A stretch of DNA of 55,561 bases from a virus: positions 1 through 55,561 of the IMG/VR virus record IMGVR_UViG_3300025112_006453; one strand, written 5' to 3'. The first letter of the stretch is position 1, and each line of letters begins with the position of its first letter. Both the position numbers and the translations under genes were made by a program. Positions 23,601 to 34,200 of the stretch are shown piece by piece. The notes under the pieces are model-generated. The model did not search any database and had not been told where the DNA came from. It saw only the letters and a program-made list of their open reading frames with translations.

Positions 23601-26600
23601 AGTGCTTTGAGTTTGTTCCCTAAATTTTGTCACGACGGGCGCCAGGCGGATGCCGATCTTTTTGATGCCAACCAGATTAAGAGAGAGGCGTTACAAGAGT
23701 TTGTCGACAATTCTTGCACAGATAGACAAACAGAACTGGGCCCAGTCCGAGACGCGGGCATTTTAGCCTTAGTTAGTGCATATTTGCAGGTTTTGGTCGT
23801 GGACTTAATGCTTAAAAATATTTTTGTTATTAATGAGTTTGGTGCTGATTTCCTGACAGACGCTTCCGAGATTGTGAATGAACTTTTTTCACAAGCATCT
23901 ACTGGCCGAGACACCTCGGCTTATTTGATATCAGACTATGCGCGCATTCCATCAATTGTTAGAAAAGGTGCAGCCCTGGCGGTGAGAAAACTTATTGATA
24001 GAGATCCGGTGGGTTTCAATAGTACAGGATATCCAATTAGTGGCCCGTCACAAGAAATTGAAGATCTTATTGTAAATAATGGATTGATAATACCCGTATT
24101 CCAAACGGCCGGCTTCATCAATCCACTTACAGGCGAGTACACTCCCCCGGAAAATCCTCAAACCTCCACCCCTCCTCTTGAAACACAACTCAAAGCTTTT
24201 GATGCATCTAAGGTGCACCTTGATAATGAGTCTATGCAAAAGGTTGCTATTCGTTATCTTTTTGAAAAGCGACTACTGGGAACGCAAAACACTATAAAAG
24301 AGTATTTCAAGGTGGAGGGAACGAATGTGATAGAAAACTATCTTTTACATGGAATTCCTCACGTTGAAATACCAGTGTTTGATCAGGAGTTCCGCGAAAG
24401 CGCAGGCCTGCCCCGCACGGCGGAATTTGATACTTTGACCCACGAGAATGATAGCACCGTCCAGGTAAGAACAGTCCGCAGCGCGATGGATCACCCGCCG
24501 ACGACTTGGTTTGAACAGCTTGGATATTTTAGCGGCGGATCCACCAGGGAGGAACGACGTTATGAAATGAATTCTATAATGAATTATGGTGGACTTGTAG
24601 CTGAAAAATATATGCTTGTTGAATATAATGCGCCCGCGTATCAAGAGTTTCTTACAAACATAGAAGGCACTCTTCTAGGCTCTCTAGGCGACCAGCTAGC
24701 TCAATTCGGCACCATAATGGAGCGTCAGGAGGGGCTCGTAGCGATGTCATATGCTGATGTGGAAGATCCCTCCTCGACAATGAAGTATTATATCAGCTTC
24801 GACTTTTTTAAGTCGGCCTTTAAAATTTTATTTGATGCAATGCAATTGCAACGCGGCGGCGTCTTTCCGATTCCGTTTGCCCTTCGAGGAAATACCGCCT
24901 ACCAAATCGACCGCAACGTGTTCTCTCACAACAGCACCAACCAGAATGCCAATGATGAGGCCGCGAAGACCCCGTGCCAGGACAACTATAATTTCGGCAG
25001 CCTCAATGATCATGATACTAAAAATTTATATATCCAACTCAGTCCGGCGGGCTCTGAGTGGGGCCTAGGGGACGATGGAAGCGATCCTTACAAGCTGTCA
25101 GATTATGCTCTCATTCGAGGATGGGTTAGAGATATTCAAAGAGGCAATCGGCCTGCTTTCTTGTCTGATGTCCCGGACGACCGCATGTGGCGCGTCCGCT
25201 GCAAGTATGGCGACGACTGGGAAACCATCTGGAGGGAGCGGGGCAACCCGCCTATAAGAGAACTACGCTCACCCCGATCGACCTTCGCAAATGGTAAGTT
25301 TCGTTGGAACCCCATACCCGCCGGCGGGTATGGATCCACGCCCGGCGAGGAAGACGACTACCTGTACAACTGGCCTACGCCCTCGTGGGTCGCGAATCAC
25401 GGCTACGCCTATGCGCCGGAGGCCTTCGGAATTTTTAAGAGCATGGCCATTCAAGGATTAATAAATAAAAGGGCGCAGCACGGCCCCGGCCCCCACGACG
25501 GCTCGCCCACGGGCGATTCGCTCGGCGGCGTACTGTTGGGCACGGCTGCCCCCCGGCATTCGACGGACATCCTGGAAGACGCTTTTCAGAACGACCTCGC
25601 CCGAGGCGAGACCGGCTTCGGCATGGCCCTATTTGAATCAGAAAGTTTTATGATAGTTGTTCGTCTAGAAAAAAATTGGTGGAACATGACCAATGAAGCC
25701 CGAACTCATGATGATTACCAACAGGATGACGTACCTTACAGCAGCATATATTTATATTTGGTTCTCAAGTCAAGAGACCAAATGGACGAAACGACGAACA
25801 GTAATTTTCTCCGAGCTTCAGAGACCTCAAGCAAAACGTTTTATGCTCCTTTCCTCGACTTCGAGAACTCCATGGCCTCCGGGGGCTCAGCTGACGAGTA
25901 TCGAGAGAATTTTGAGATTATGATGACACTATTTGACACGTATAGAACACAAGAAGATTTATTTGATGGAATAGCGGAATTTCATGCCAACACAATGGAC
26001 TTAAGCAGTGCAGGTTCACCGTCAGGCACCGGCAGCCTAAGCCCCACCGTCGAGGAGCACTTGCCCGATTCCACTCCTCCCCCTGAGTTCACTGGCCTCG
26101 CCGCGATTTTTTCAAGTATATTTCCTTCTATTGAGATGGGCATGAGGCTTTCTTATATAACTCCAAAGCTAGAGACCATAAATGAAATGAACGACATAGT
26201 CGAACTCTTCGGAACCTCCGGAGTACAACATCATGAAAATATAATGAAACAATATAAATCTTATTATATGTATGGCCCTATGGGTGAGTCTGGGAAGTAC
26301 TTCGCCAACATGGCGACTAATAAAAAAGCTTCTAGACCGATAACAGATAATCTTTTTTCACAAAAGTTCCAAGATTTTGTTATGCAAAATGGTACTGTTA
26401 ATGGGTTTTCTAGATATGTTGATTTTATATTTAATGAGACAAAGCCGGCGTCCTGGATTCAGACCTCCTTGCCAGGCGAAGAACCGGCCTTTACGGACAT
26501 TCCAGAACAACCGAGCGTTAAGTTAGAAGTTGCAAGAATGCTTGCAGCTCAAACTCAACAGCTTTTCGGCCCTGGTGAGGTCGTAGATGTTGGAAAAATC

Positions 26601-27401
26601 CTTCAATATCTTTATATTACGGGGGAGATAAAGAACTACTATACTCTTTTCCAAAATGAGGAGATTTTTGCAGATACAAAGCATAGCTTGCTCCTGGCTA
26701 TTCAAGCTGCGTTTGCTGGTGATGACTATACGGCGACGTCGGCCTGCGACCAGAGTGCCCTCCAGGCACAAGTCCAGAGCGGCATAAGCTCTGCCCTAAC
26801 ACCGTTTGCTAACATGGGGCAGTCCTTTATAAATAAGATGCTGGATGAGACCCCAAAACACCTTATTAAGGGGATTGCAGAAATGATAGAACCACATGTT
26901 ATTTTAGCTAAATTCATTAAAGATACAACTGGCCAAGTTTTTCAAGGAATGGAGCAGGCCCAAAGTATAGCAAATATGGCTATGGGTCTTGCTTCTGGGC
27001 TAGCGGCCGGCCAAGAACTGGGATTCGGCGGCGGCGTAGATGGAGCTTGTAATGAGAATCCAACTGAAGAAGAACTCGCCCAGGCCATCCCCCCCATCCC
27101 CGCTAATCTTCCGATGACCCTCGAAGGGGTCATGGCTGCAATTCAAGCAAAAATTGATCAAGCGTTTCCTGCTGTGGATCCACTCACTGGCGGCGACTTC
27201 CCTGAGGTTCTCAAGCCACAAGTTTCTGTAAAGGGCTTAGATTTATTGGGATCCCTTCCTTATACTTTTGCGCTGCCCCCCCTTACTCCAATCGGGATGA
27301 TATATTTGCTTTTAAGATTAGGCGATTGGCCAGAGCTTCCCGATCTCGAAACCGATTGTCGAGAAGAAGCTGCAACGTGGCCACCAAATGAGGAAGAGTA
27401 A
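20667..27401 (+). CDS. Very large virion structural protein, 2244 residues (probable baseplate)
   Basis: The 6.7-kb frame is open without interruption. The start is ATG 20667, two bases after the preceding stop, with no clear ribosome site. No enzyme motif was found. There is an amphipathic helix near 366-405, an Ala/Gly-rich amphipathic region near the end (LASGLAAGQELGFGGG), and a proline-rich C-terminal tail (QAIPPIPANLPM; FALPPLTPIGMIY). Residues about 1411-1660 lie in a G/C-rich stretch of the gene (about 24900-25640) and have unusual Trp, Asp, Pro and Arg content; this may be an inserted domain. Its place between the tail-tip genes and gp25 suggests a hub or wedge part, perhaps a cell-envelope-spanning tail component. 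Function unknown. Confidence 0.72.
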   Translation: MTTLTKRNWYARKVNRPYKDDDNYYLNVYSPIIERGLADPENAASASEYVDSELQTSALNSILSYYGKRQTSAEYRASLDPVPPPLTLQIKNIYFPKRALVNPIVLLALPKEQMENPELIRDLAPPEINQSEVAPGGLENIQVDQIKPFLAHIDTAFKIYQQQLQYFNGSITPRINFLGLSSKVKAFFDNLENFISFNGYDLKKYQTVNLGFNEDFKVVYVRLNLKPGSPSPPEAIEAESGMAGVYMPLGSSQKTPKMVVMPTKGLSYYFDELPAGKNTMVNQLVSQMTNIFMVRRSQINWTQFAKQFMPQIVVNHFGRPKTPDVVSEARAATADGDAGPLGTTALLQQDLNNYFSDVNIIWRGFQEARKKDEKAEKSLQQRLGDITKDIQNAGEEMNKVSEFLGKYRITSLIEAALECLLFKIGYRGEMPAFIPGIDPFDPTPPRLLLKFPAIELKFPIIKINKEMLAEIEEGLKRAAMSALFGIIEAIADIIRELCLKDDHPDESTRPLQDAIDNFLSPIAPPGGARNCYNDYNLTISEAEMFLNFLANQITDKETCDLVNGYPSNDVLQIIRSVLAYPELSAAAAALPDDDTVREFFICLGSFLDPSYCEGVYNVQPNLTAIDPCEIEDQLAENPAFQEILNLLNEVADLTPDMSCGGGIVPAMADVASYNYAVTTLIDSILQPSQQFFITDLGNYKAIIMKPDPYNEANQARLDEIRVLSGSLNPPRDNPSDTGGGKKFLKDLIPEQVIENFGEDSEFGRLGARLKALADRPMEQRLADLQASVVYAVAPETRRFYQNIEDNFVTSKLFEPGPNVGDELDSWEASKRYSFLTNIPLPLVAKPAGLYDDYGKSIVYSLDARRGQFDITPNPDRIHIFDDVVGTPNAEIDALLSLPNQLDLFPGLEENASTIAYYRQQEAKEFGSTMTSAAATLFDSSPNLDTYFIRKAYPAVYFSLINMFAYQIGNSELFDAKAMSALSLFPKFCHDGRQADADLFDANQIKREALQEFVDNSCTDRQTELGPVRDAGILALVSAYLQVLVVDLMLKNIFVINEFGADFLTDASEIVNELFSQASTGRDTSAYLISDYARIPSIVRKGAALAVRKLIDRDPVGFNSTGYPISGPSQEIEDLIVNNGLIIPVFQTAGFINPLTGEYTPPENPQTSTPPLETQLKAFDASKVHLDNESMQKVAIRYLFEKRLLGTQNTIKEYFKVEGTNVIENYLLHGIPHVEIPVFDQEFRESAGLPRTAEFDTLTHENDSTVQVRTVRSAMDHPPTTWFEQLGYFSGGSTREERRYEMNSIMNYGGLVAEKYMLVEYNAPAYQEFLTNIEGTLLGSLGDQLAQFGTIMERQEGLVAMSYADVEDPSSTMKYYISFDFFKSAFKILFDAMQLQRGGVFPIPFALRGNTAYQIDRNVFSHNSTNQNANDEAAKTPCQDNYNFGSLNDHDTKNLYIQLSPAGSEWGLGDDGSDPYKLSDYALIRGWVRDIQRGNRPAFLSDVPDDRMWRVRCKYGDDWETIWRERGNPPIRELRSPRSTFANGKFRWNPIPAGGYGSTPGEEDDYLYNWPTPSWVANHGYAYAPEAFGIFKSMAIQGLINKRAQHGPGPHDGSPTGDSLGGVLLGTAAPRHSTDILEDAFQNDLARGETGFGMALFESESFMIVVRLEKNWWNMTNEARTHDDYQQDDVPYSSIYLYLVLKSRDQMDETTNSNFLRASETSSKTFYAPFLDFENSMASGGSADEYRENFEIMMTLFDTYRTQEDLFDGIAEFHANTMDLSSAGSPSGTGSLSPTVEEHLPDSTPPPEFTGLAAIFSSIFPSIEMGMRLSYITPKLETINEMNDIVELFGTSGVQHHENIMKQYKSYYMYGPMGESGKYFANMATNKKASRPITDNLFSQKFQDFVMQNGTVNGFSRYVDFIFNETKPASWIQTSLPGEEPAFTDIPEQPSVKLEVARMLAAQTQQLFGPGEVVDVGKILQYLYITGEIKNYYTLFQNEEIFADTKHSLLLAIQAAFAGDDYTATSACDQSALQAQVQSGISSALTPFANMGQSFINKMLDETPKHLIKGIAEMIEPHVILAKFIKDTTGQVFQGMEQAQSIANMAMGLASGLAAGQELGFGGGVDGACNENPTEEELAQAIPPIPANLPMTLEGVMAAIQAKIDQAFPAVDPLTGGDFPEVLKPQVSVKGLDLLGSLPYTFALPPLTPIGMIYLLLRLGDWPELPDLETDCREEAATWPPNEEE

Positions 27402-27439
27402 TTGACTGAGGAGACTAATTACAATTAACGGGGTACACC

Positions 27440-27832
27440 ATGATTGGATATTCACCAAAATTTCCATTATTAATAAACGATAAGCTTGGCGCTTATGCAA
27501 TAAACGTTACTCTAAGGCAAGTTGCAGTACAAAACTTTAAGAATCTACTTTTAACTTCTCCTGGTGAAAGAATAATGGATGCAAATTTTGGTGTAGGGTT
27601 AAAACACTATTTGTTCGAACAAAATACACAATTTCTAAAGGGGGAGATTGCAAGGAGAATTCAGGATCAAGTAGAAAAATATATGAGTTTTCTTAGTATA
27701 AATTCAATTAACTTTAATTTAGGAGTCACCGAACCAGATGATGGGCTGCTTTTGAATGTTAGTGTAAATTTTTCAATCCCTAGAAGCGGGCCCGCTACTG
27801 TTGGGATTGGCACTACCACAAATAACTTATAG
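27440..27832 (+). CDS. 25: Baseplate wedge protein, gp25-like (GPW/gp25 family)
   Basis: This 130-residue protein is typical in length and pattern: KFPLLINDKLGAYAINVTLR (7-26), QVAVQNFKNLLLTSPGERIM, FGVGLKHYLFE around residues 53-63, then RIQDQVEKYMSFLSINSINF. Gp25-family proteins join the wedge and start the sheath in contractile tails and related injection machines. The conserved stretch ending in FGxGLxxYLFE is plain. The start has GGGG about 9 bases upstream. It is followed after 11 bases by the gp6-like gene, the order found in T4-like phages. Confidence 0.9.
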   Translation: MIGYSPKFPLLINDKLGAYAINVTLRQVAVQNFKNLLLTSPGERIMDANFGVGLKHYLFEQNTQFLKGEIARRIQDQVEKYMSFLSINSINFNLGVTEPDDGLLLNVSVNFSIPRSGPATVGIGTTTNNL

Positions 27833-27843
27833 GATAATGGACT

Positions 27844-29661
27844 ATGGCGCAAAAAACAGCAACTAATAGTATAAAAAAGCTGAAAATTATTGATTATTCT
27901 GGCCGAGACTTTGACTCGATTAGACAAAATTTGCTGGATTACGTAAAAAGATACTACGCAGATTCATATAAAGATTTTAATACGGCGGGCTTCGGTTCGC
28001 TTATGCTGGATACGGTATCGTATATTGGAGACGTATTATCTTTCTACTTGGATTATCAAGTAAATGAAACCTTTTTAGATACTGCCACTGAATATGATAA
28101 CGTAGTAAAAATTGCGCGACAGCTCGGATATAAGTATAATACTGCGTTTTCTTCAATGGGTGAAGCGCAATTTTATGTTTCCATTCCCGCAGACTCCCTT
28201 GGAGGCCCAGATGAGAGGTATATTCCTCTTTTACGTGCCGGCTCAACATTCACGGCTTCAGGGGGTCAATTATTTACGTTGTTCGAAGATGTTAATTTTG
28301 CTGCCACTACAAATCAAATAATTGTCAATCAAATTAATGCCGCAACAGGAGCCCCCACACATTATGCCATAAAAGCCGTGGGAAGAGTTATCTCAGGCCG
28401 CACCGAGCGCCAGGTCGTGTCTGTTGGGGGTTTTTTGAAGTTTAGAAAAGTACGACTGGATAATCCGAGGCCAACAGCAGTACTTAATGTTGTAGATTCT
28501 GAGGGCCACCGTTATTATGAAGTTGAACATTTGTCGCAGGAAATTGTTTTTAAATCTATTAAAAATACCAATGCTGATAAAGATTCCGTACCTTCAATTA
28601 TAAAAGCTATTCCTGTTACCAGAAGGTTTACGGTTGAAAAGACTATCGGCGAGGCGTATTTACAGTTTGGATATGGTTCCGAGCTCGAACTAACAAACGA
28701 ATCGGTGGCTGACCCTAGTAAAATTATATTGAATAGACACGGAAGAGATTATATAACACAAAAGGATTTTGATCCGACAAATATTACGGACACCGATAAA
28801 TTTGGGGTTGGGCCATCGAACACTAACCTTACTATAACGTATAGGGTTAATGACTCCTCAGATGTCAACATAGGAACAGGCGCCTTAAATAAAATATCAG
28901 TTCCATTATTAAAGTTTACCAATAGACAAGTTCTAAATCAAGACGTCGTCAGTTCGGTAAGGAGATCTTTAGAAGTTTCTAATGAGAATCCAATTGTTGG
29001 AGACGTTAGTATCCCCACAGCTACAGAAATTAAACAACGAGTATATAGCTTTTATGCGGCCCAAAACCGAGCCGTAACAATTGAAGACTATAAAGCACTT
29101 GTATACGGGATGCCTTCGAGTTTTGGCGCCGTAAAACGATGCTCGTTTGAGAGAGATTTTGATTCATTCAAAAGAAATCTTAATATGTATGTTATTACTG
29201 CTAATGCGCGCGGCTATTTGATTCCTACAACTCGAACAATTAAAGAAAATCTAAAGGTATGGCTATCCAATTATAAAATGATTAATGATACCATAGATGT
29301 ATTGGATGCAAAAGTAGTCAATTTTGGTATAAACTTTACTGTTGTTGCTGATTCTGAGGTGAATCGTTTCGAAGTTGTGGCTTTGGCTACCCAGCGATTA
29401 AAGAATTTTTATTTAGGAAGACAATTTGATATTGGAGAGGCTCTTTCAGTTGGTGACATTTATAAAACACTACAAAGAACGCCCGGGGTAATCGATGTAT
29501 TGGATGTAAAATTATTACAAAAACAAGGCGGTAATTATTCACGAACTAGTTTTGATTTTGATGCAAATTTATCCAACGATGGGCGTCAACTAAACGCAGA
29601 GACTAATAGTATATTTGAACTTAAGTATCCATCTTCTGATGTGGTGGGGAGCGTTACATAA
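27844..29661 (+). CDS. 6: Baseplate wedge protein, gp6-like (baseplate J-like)
   Basis: This 605-residue protein is close to the size of T4 gp6 (about 660). Near the start come KKLKIIDYSGRDFDSIRQNL (11-30) and FGSLMLDTVSYIGDVLSFYL (50-69), which are characteristic of gp6/J proteins. DTATEYDNVVKIARQLGYK (78-96) and a long strand-rich central part follow, with PTATEIKQRVYSFYAAQNRA and VTIEDYKALVYGMPSSFGAV at roughly 389-427. The C-terminal half ends GEALSVGDIYKTLQRTPGVI, another family marker. Gp6 forms the dimeric ring that holds the wedges together. It overlaps the next gene by one base. Confidence 0.9.
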   Translation: MAQKTATNSIKKLKIIDYSGRDFDSIRQNLLDYVKRYYADSYKDFNTAGFGSLMLDTVSYIGDVLSFYLDYQVNETFLDTATEYDNVVKIARQLGYKYNTAFSSMGEAQFYVSIPADSLGGPDERYIPLLRAGSTFTASGGQLFTLFEDVNFAATTNQIIVNQINAATGAPTHYAIKAVGRVISGRTERQVVSVGGFLKFRKVRLDNPRPTAVLNVVDSEGHRYYEVEHLSQEIVFKSIKNTNADKDSVPSIIKAIPVTRRFTVEKTIGEAYLQFGYGSELELTNESVADPSKIILNRHGRDYITQKDFDPTNITDTDKFGVGPSNTNLTITYRVNDSSDVNIGTGALNKISVPLLKFTNRQVLNQDVVSSVRRSLEVSNENPIVGDVSIPTATEIKQRVYSFYAAQNRAVTIEDYKALVYGMPSSFGAVKRCSFERDFDSFKRNLNMYVITANARGYLIPTTRTIKENLKVWLSNYKMINDTIDVLDAKVVNFGINFTVVADSEVNRFEVVALATQRLKNFYLGRQFDIGEALSVGDIYKTLQRTPGVIDVLDVKLLQKQGGNYSRTSFDFDANLSNDGRQLNAETNSIFELKYPSSDVVGSVT

Positions 29662-31196
29662 TGGCAATTAAGAGATATGGCGCCACTAAAGATAATATAA
29701 TTACGAATGGTTATGATTATACTCTTTCGACTAGAGGTACCGGGTCCAATATGGGCTATGCAGACTCTCTGGAGGTTTACTCTATATATGGCCAGACTTC
29801 TTCATCGACTAATGGTCGTAGTCAAGAGCTAGCGCGGACTTTAGTAGAATTCCCCATTAGTAGCATATCAACCGACAGGGACGCCGGGACCCTCCCGGCA
29901 TCTGGGAGTGTTTCCTTTTACCTTAAATTATTTAATGTCGCGACTGCGTTCACGTTACCACAGGATTTTACGCTCACCGTGCATGCAGTTTCTCGCTCTT
30001 GGGTGGAAGGAACCGGCCTAGACATGGACGAGTATACTGACCTGGGAAACTCTAATTGGATTAACGCGAGCGCTAGCAACGCGTGGTCCAAAGTAGGAGG
30101 AGACTATCATACTGCCTCTGGCGACCCCCACTATACTGCTAGCTTCTCGTTGGGCTATGAGGATCTAGAGGTCGATGTTACCCCGATGGTAGAACAGTGG
30201 ATAGATGGCACGAGGACCAACAACGGCTTTGGGATAAGACTAACAGGAAGCGAAGAGGCTCTCTATTCAAGTTCAACGGGGCTAGATAATGGCAGCCTTA
30301 TCCATAACCCCGGCGGATCCGAGGACACCTATTATACCAAGAGATTCTCTGCTCGCTCTTCCCAATATTTCTTTAAGCGACCCACTCTAGAGGCCCGCTG
30401 GGATTCTCGGATTATTGATGATCGCGGAGATTTTTACTATTCTAGTTCGCTAGCTCCCGCCGCAGATAATCTTAATACTTTATACTATTATAATTATATC
30501 CGCGGCCGCTTGGTAAATATTCCCGCCATCGGTACGGGCGAAATCCTTCTCTCAATATATTCGGGTTCTTCGAATAACTCTTCCCCGACGGGTGCAAAGG
30601 TTTGGCTACCCACCGGTGGTGGCGTAGCTGCCGATCTTGATGTTAATGTTACTGGAGGGTATGTTAGTACGGGCATTTATTCTGCTTCATTTGCTGTAAC
30701 TGCGGCCGCTACTCCACTAACGGCCATGTTCGATGTTTGGCACAGCGAAAATGTGGAGTATTTTACGGGCTCGCTCTATCCCACAAAATTTCCAACCTAT
30801 AATAACGCACCAACTTTTGAGAGAGTTACTTCAATTAAAAATTTGAAAAAGAAGTATTCCAGATCGGAGACTGCACGTTTTAGATTATTTATAAGAGACA
30901 AGAACTGGTCTCCTACAATATATGTTAAAGCTACAGCGAATAATCCAACGGAGGTTTTAGACAGCGCTTCTTATTCTATTGTACGTACTACTGATGGTTA
31001 TGGCGCTGTACCCTATGGGACAGGGTCAGATTATAGTACTTATTTGTCGCACGATGTAAGTGGCAACTATTTTGATTTTGATATGTCGATGTTAGAAGAT
31101 GGGTATATGTACGAAATTAAACTTTCCTATTATAATGATTCAATTTCTACCTGGGTCGAACAACCTTCTACCTTCAAATTTAGAGTTGAAGAATAA
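29661..31196 (+). CDS. Tail structural protein with DNRLRE-like beta-sandwich
   Basis: In this 511-residue protein the N-terminal 250 residues fit a DNRLRE-type jelly-roll: LVEFPISSISTD, SVSFYLKLFNVA, LTVHAVSRSWVEGTGLDMDE (about 104-123), YEDLEVDVTPMVEQWIDGTR (about 169-188), NNGFGIRLTGSEE, and KRPTLEARWDSR. This fold is common in bacterial surface proteins and binds carbohydrate or supports assembly. The remaining 250 residues look like several Ig-like sandwiches (residues 280-510), including a segment AVTAAATPLTAMFDVW. It is translationally coupled to gp6. It may be the analogue of a wedge or fibre-attachment protein. Homology to a named T4 gene is not evident. Confidence 0.62.
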   Translation: MAIKRYGATKDNIITNGYDYTLSTRGTGSNMGYADSLEVYSIYGQTSSSTNGRSQELARTLVEFPISSISTDRDAGTLPASGSVSFYLKLFNVATAFTLPQDFTLTVHAVSRSWVEGTGLDMDEYTDLGNSNWINASASNAWSKVGGDYHTASGDPHYTASFSLGYEDLEVDVTPMVEQWIDGTRTNNGFGIRLTGSEEALYSSSTGLDNGSLIHNPGGSEDTYYTKRFSARSSQYFFKRPTLEARWDSRIIDDRGDFYYSSSLAPAADNLNTLYYYNYIRGRLVNIPAIGTGEILLSIYSGSSNNSSPTGAKVWLPTGGGVAADLDVNVTGGYVSTGIYSASFAVTAAATPLTAMFDVWHSENVEYFTGSLYPTKFPTYNNAPTFERVTSIKNLKKKYSRSETARFRLFIRDKNWSPTIYVKATANNPTEVLDSASYSIVRTTDGYGAVPYGTGSDYSTYLSHDVSGNYFDFDMSMLEDGYMYEIKLSYYNDSISTWVEQPSTFKFRVEE

Positions 31197-31206
31197 TTAG
31201 TAAGAC

Positions 31207-34200
31207 ATGAGTTTAAAGGGCTTATTCCAGGACGTTACTGTAACGAAGACGGTAGCCGACAAAAGCGCAGAACAGATCGGCGGAGTGGTTGAGTCTGCTC
31301 GGTATCATCTAGCCGATATTGTTGATGAGAAAAGATTTATCCCAAGGATAGATTATTCGGAGCCCAAGAACTTTGCAAAGTATGGATCTGCTGAAAAATA
31401 TTATGAGGATTCTTTTTCTTATATCTATTCGTCTTATCCTTATGACGGCTCTCTATATGAGCAAATAGAGTGGAAAAACAGTGGCTCCTATTTAGACATT
31501 TATCTCTTTGAAGATAAATATCCCCGAACACATGGTTATATAAACTTTTCATATGGGGGCTGGGGTACCCACGGAACTGCTCCCGCGTGGCCAGATAATG
31601 CGGGCTACGGGAAGCCCCAAACCTCAGATCTAGAACATATTTCCATTGAAGGCGGTCCGGGGTTAGGCGGCGGCCCCCATAACCAGGGCGCGAATATATG
31701 GGATCCTGCAGAAAAAAGAAAATCAAATCTAGAACTTGATCTGTCTAATGGTGTTACTGTAGAATTCTGGCTTAAAAAAGAGGCCTACAACAATACCGAC
31801 ACAGAAAAAGAAGTAATTTTTGATTTATGGAATAATGAACTTTCAAGTTCCGCAGATTATGGGCGCCTTAGGATAGAGTTAACCGGTGCTGCGCGATCTC
31901 GGGGGACATGGCTCGCGACAGTCATGTCGGGGACGACAGGATTCCAATGGCAAACAATTGGCACCACCCCAACTGGGACCGTCGCAGATGGTAAATGGCA
32001 TCATTATGCTTTTAGTTTTCTGTCTGCATCTGATGGGGTTGATACAAAATATTATATTGACGGCGACCTAGAAACCAATACCACATTAGGCTCAACTGGA
32101 ATAGACTCCATCGGCGGCGATATGTTGGCCTATATAGGAGCCCTGCGAACGTCTGTTTCTGGTAATACTTATTTTGGCCTTGATATGACGGGCTCTGGAA
32201 AGCTGTCAGCCTCTTTGGATGAGTTCAGATATTGGAAAATTCAGAGAAGCTCTAAAGATATTGGAAGATACTGGTTTACCCAGGTTGGGGGCGGCACGAA
32301 CACTGATGTTGCAAATACAGATTTGGGGGTTTACTATAAATTTAATGAAGGGATTACCGGTAAAACTTCTACAGATTCTGTTGTTTTAGATTATTCTGGT
32401 CGTGTTTCTAATGGTGCCTGGGAGGGCTACGCCTCCGGCGCCCGAAGTACGGGGTCGGCTATTATAGAGTCTAGTGCCTCCGCAATCGAGTTCAAAGATC
32501 CAATTATTTACAGTTTTCACCCGGATGTGCAGGCAGAGCTAGAGTCACTTAAGCTTTCGGGGTCTGCTCACGATTTTCAAAATCCATCTAGAATGTTGGG
32601 GTTCTTTCCATCCTGGATCCAGGAATCGGATATCGAAAATGGCGGAGAGCTAACAAGACTAACACAGGTTCTGTCCAGCTATTTTGATACTTTATATCTT
32701 CAAATTGAAAGTATGAGCAATTTGCAGGATATTCAATATGTTAGTGGTTCGACTAAACCTAACACGATTGCAAACCGTCTTTTGGAACACCGAGGCCTCC
32801 TGGCCCCGGAACTATTTTTAGATGCAGACATTCTGGAAAAGCTAGCCGATCGAAGCGAAGATAAGCTATATGAAGAATCATTGACTGATATTAAAAACTC
32901 CATATATCAAAATATTTACAATAATTTAGTAAATATATTTAAGTCGAAGGGGACTCGAAAGTCTTTTCGTAATTTACTTCGTTGTTTTGGCGTAGATGAC
33001 GAAATTTATAAATTTAATGTTTATGGAAATAATGTTGAGTTTCAAGTTCGGAATAATCGAGAACTAAATTCGGTAAAGAAAAGGTTTATTGATTTTAATA
33101 ACACGGAGCGCTTCGCTTCGACTGTATTTCAACAGACATCAAGTCTTAATTCAAACACAGTTTCCTACATTTCTGGCTCTAGTGCTCTTACTGGCGGCTA
33201 TGCCACAACATTAGAAACATACGTATTCTTCCCGGAAAAGCCAAAAGTTTACGATGAAGGATATTCGGACTCACAATATAAAGCGCTCTCTTCTTCGTTA
33301 TTTGGGCAACACACAACGATACCTTTTCAGGATTCCGATCCCACAAACTTAACATGGAATACACTAGACACTGCGAATTTCCAAGTATATGCTGTCCGTG
33401 ACGAATTGTTTTCAAAGGATGTTAAATTTGTATTAACAACGAGTTTGGGGAGTTCGTTCCCAACTTTGTCATCATCGTATTTTGCTGATACCTATGAAAA
33501 CACCAATTGGGTGCTGGGCGTTACAGTTAAGCCTCAGAAATACCCACTTGAACCGACTCTTTCAACCGACGTGTCCGCTTCGGGGGAGTATGTCGTAGAG
33601 TTTAAGGGTTCGAATGTTGATGCTGGGGCGGTCCTTGGTACTTTTTTGGTAACTGGTACAATCGACCCGGCCCAGGTTGGATATAGCTTCTTAACTGAGT
33701 CAAGGCGTGTTTATGTCGGCGCGCACCGAACAAACTTTACAGGAAGCGCCCTTACTAAAACAGATGTAAGAATTGGCTTCTGTAGGTATTGGATGGATGA
33801 TATCACGTTAGAAGGTATTTCGACGCATGCCATGGATATTCAAAATTATGGTACAAAATATCCGTCGATGAGCCCCTACCTTTTCCAAGATGTCCGAACT
33901 TCGAATATTGAGTTCAAGAGCAACGATACTCTCGCATTAAATTGGGACTTTGAAATAGTAAGTTCCTCTAATGCTGCTGGCCAATTTGTAGTGGACGATT
34001 TTTCATCGGGATCGACCACCATTCAAGCAACAAGGTATGGCCCATTAGGAAACCTCTTGGGAGCCCAGCACTCAGCCTTAGGTTTTGCTTTCCCCACTAG
34101 TTCGACAGATGTTATCGACGCCGACTATGTGTTAGCCGCCGAGCTTCAAAGTTTTGAGCACATTAGTTCAACCGATATGATTTCAATAGTGGGTGCTCAA

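Noticed and set aside
20667-27401. The 2244-residue protein as a tape-measure protein
   Set aside because: It lacks the long continuous coiled-coil content of tape measures and lies in the baseplate block.
27402-27425. TTGACT followed by TACAAT upstream of gp25
   Set aside because: The two boxes are only 12 bases apart, too close for a sigma70 promoter.
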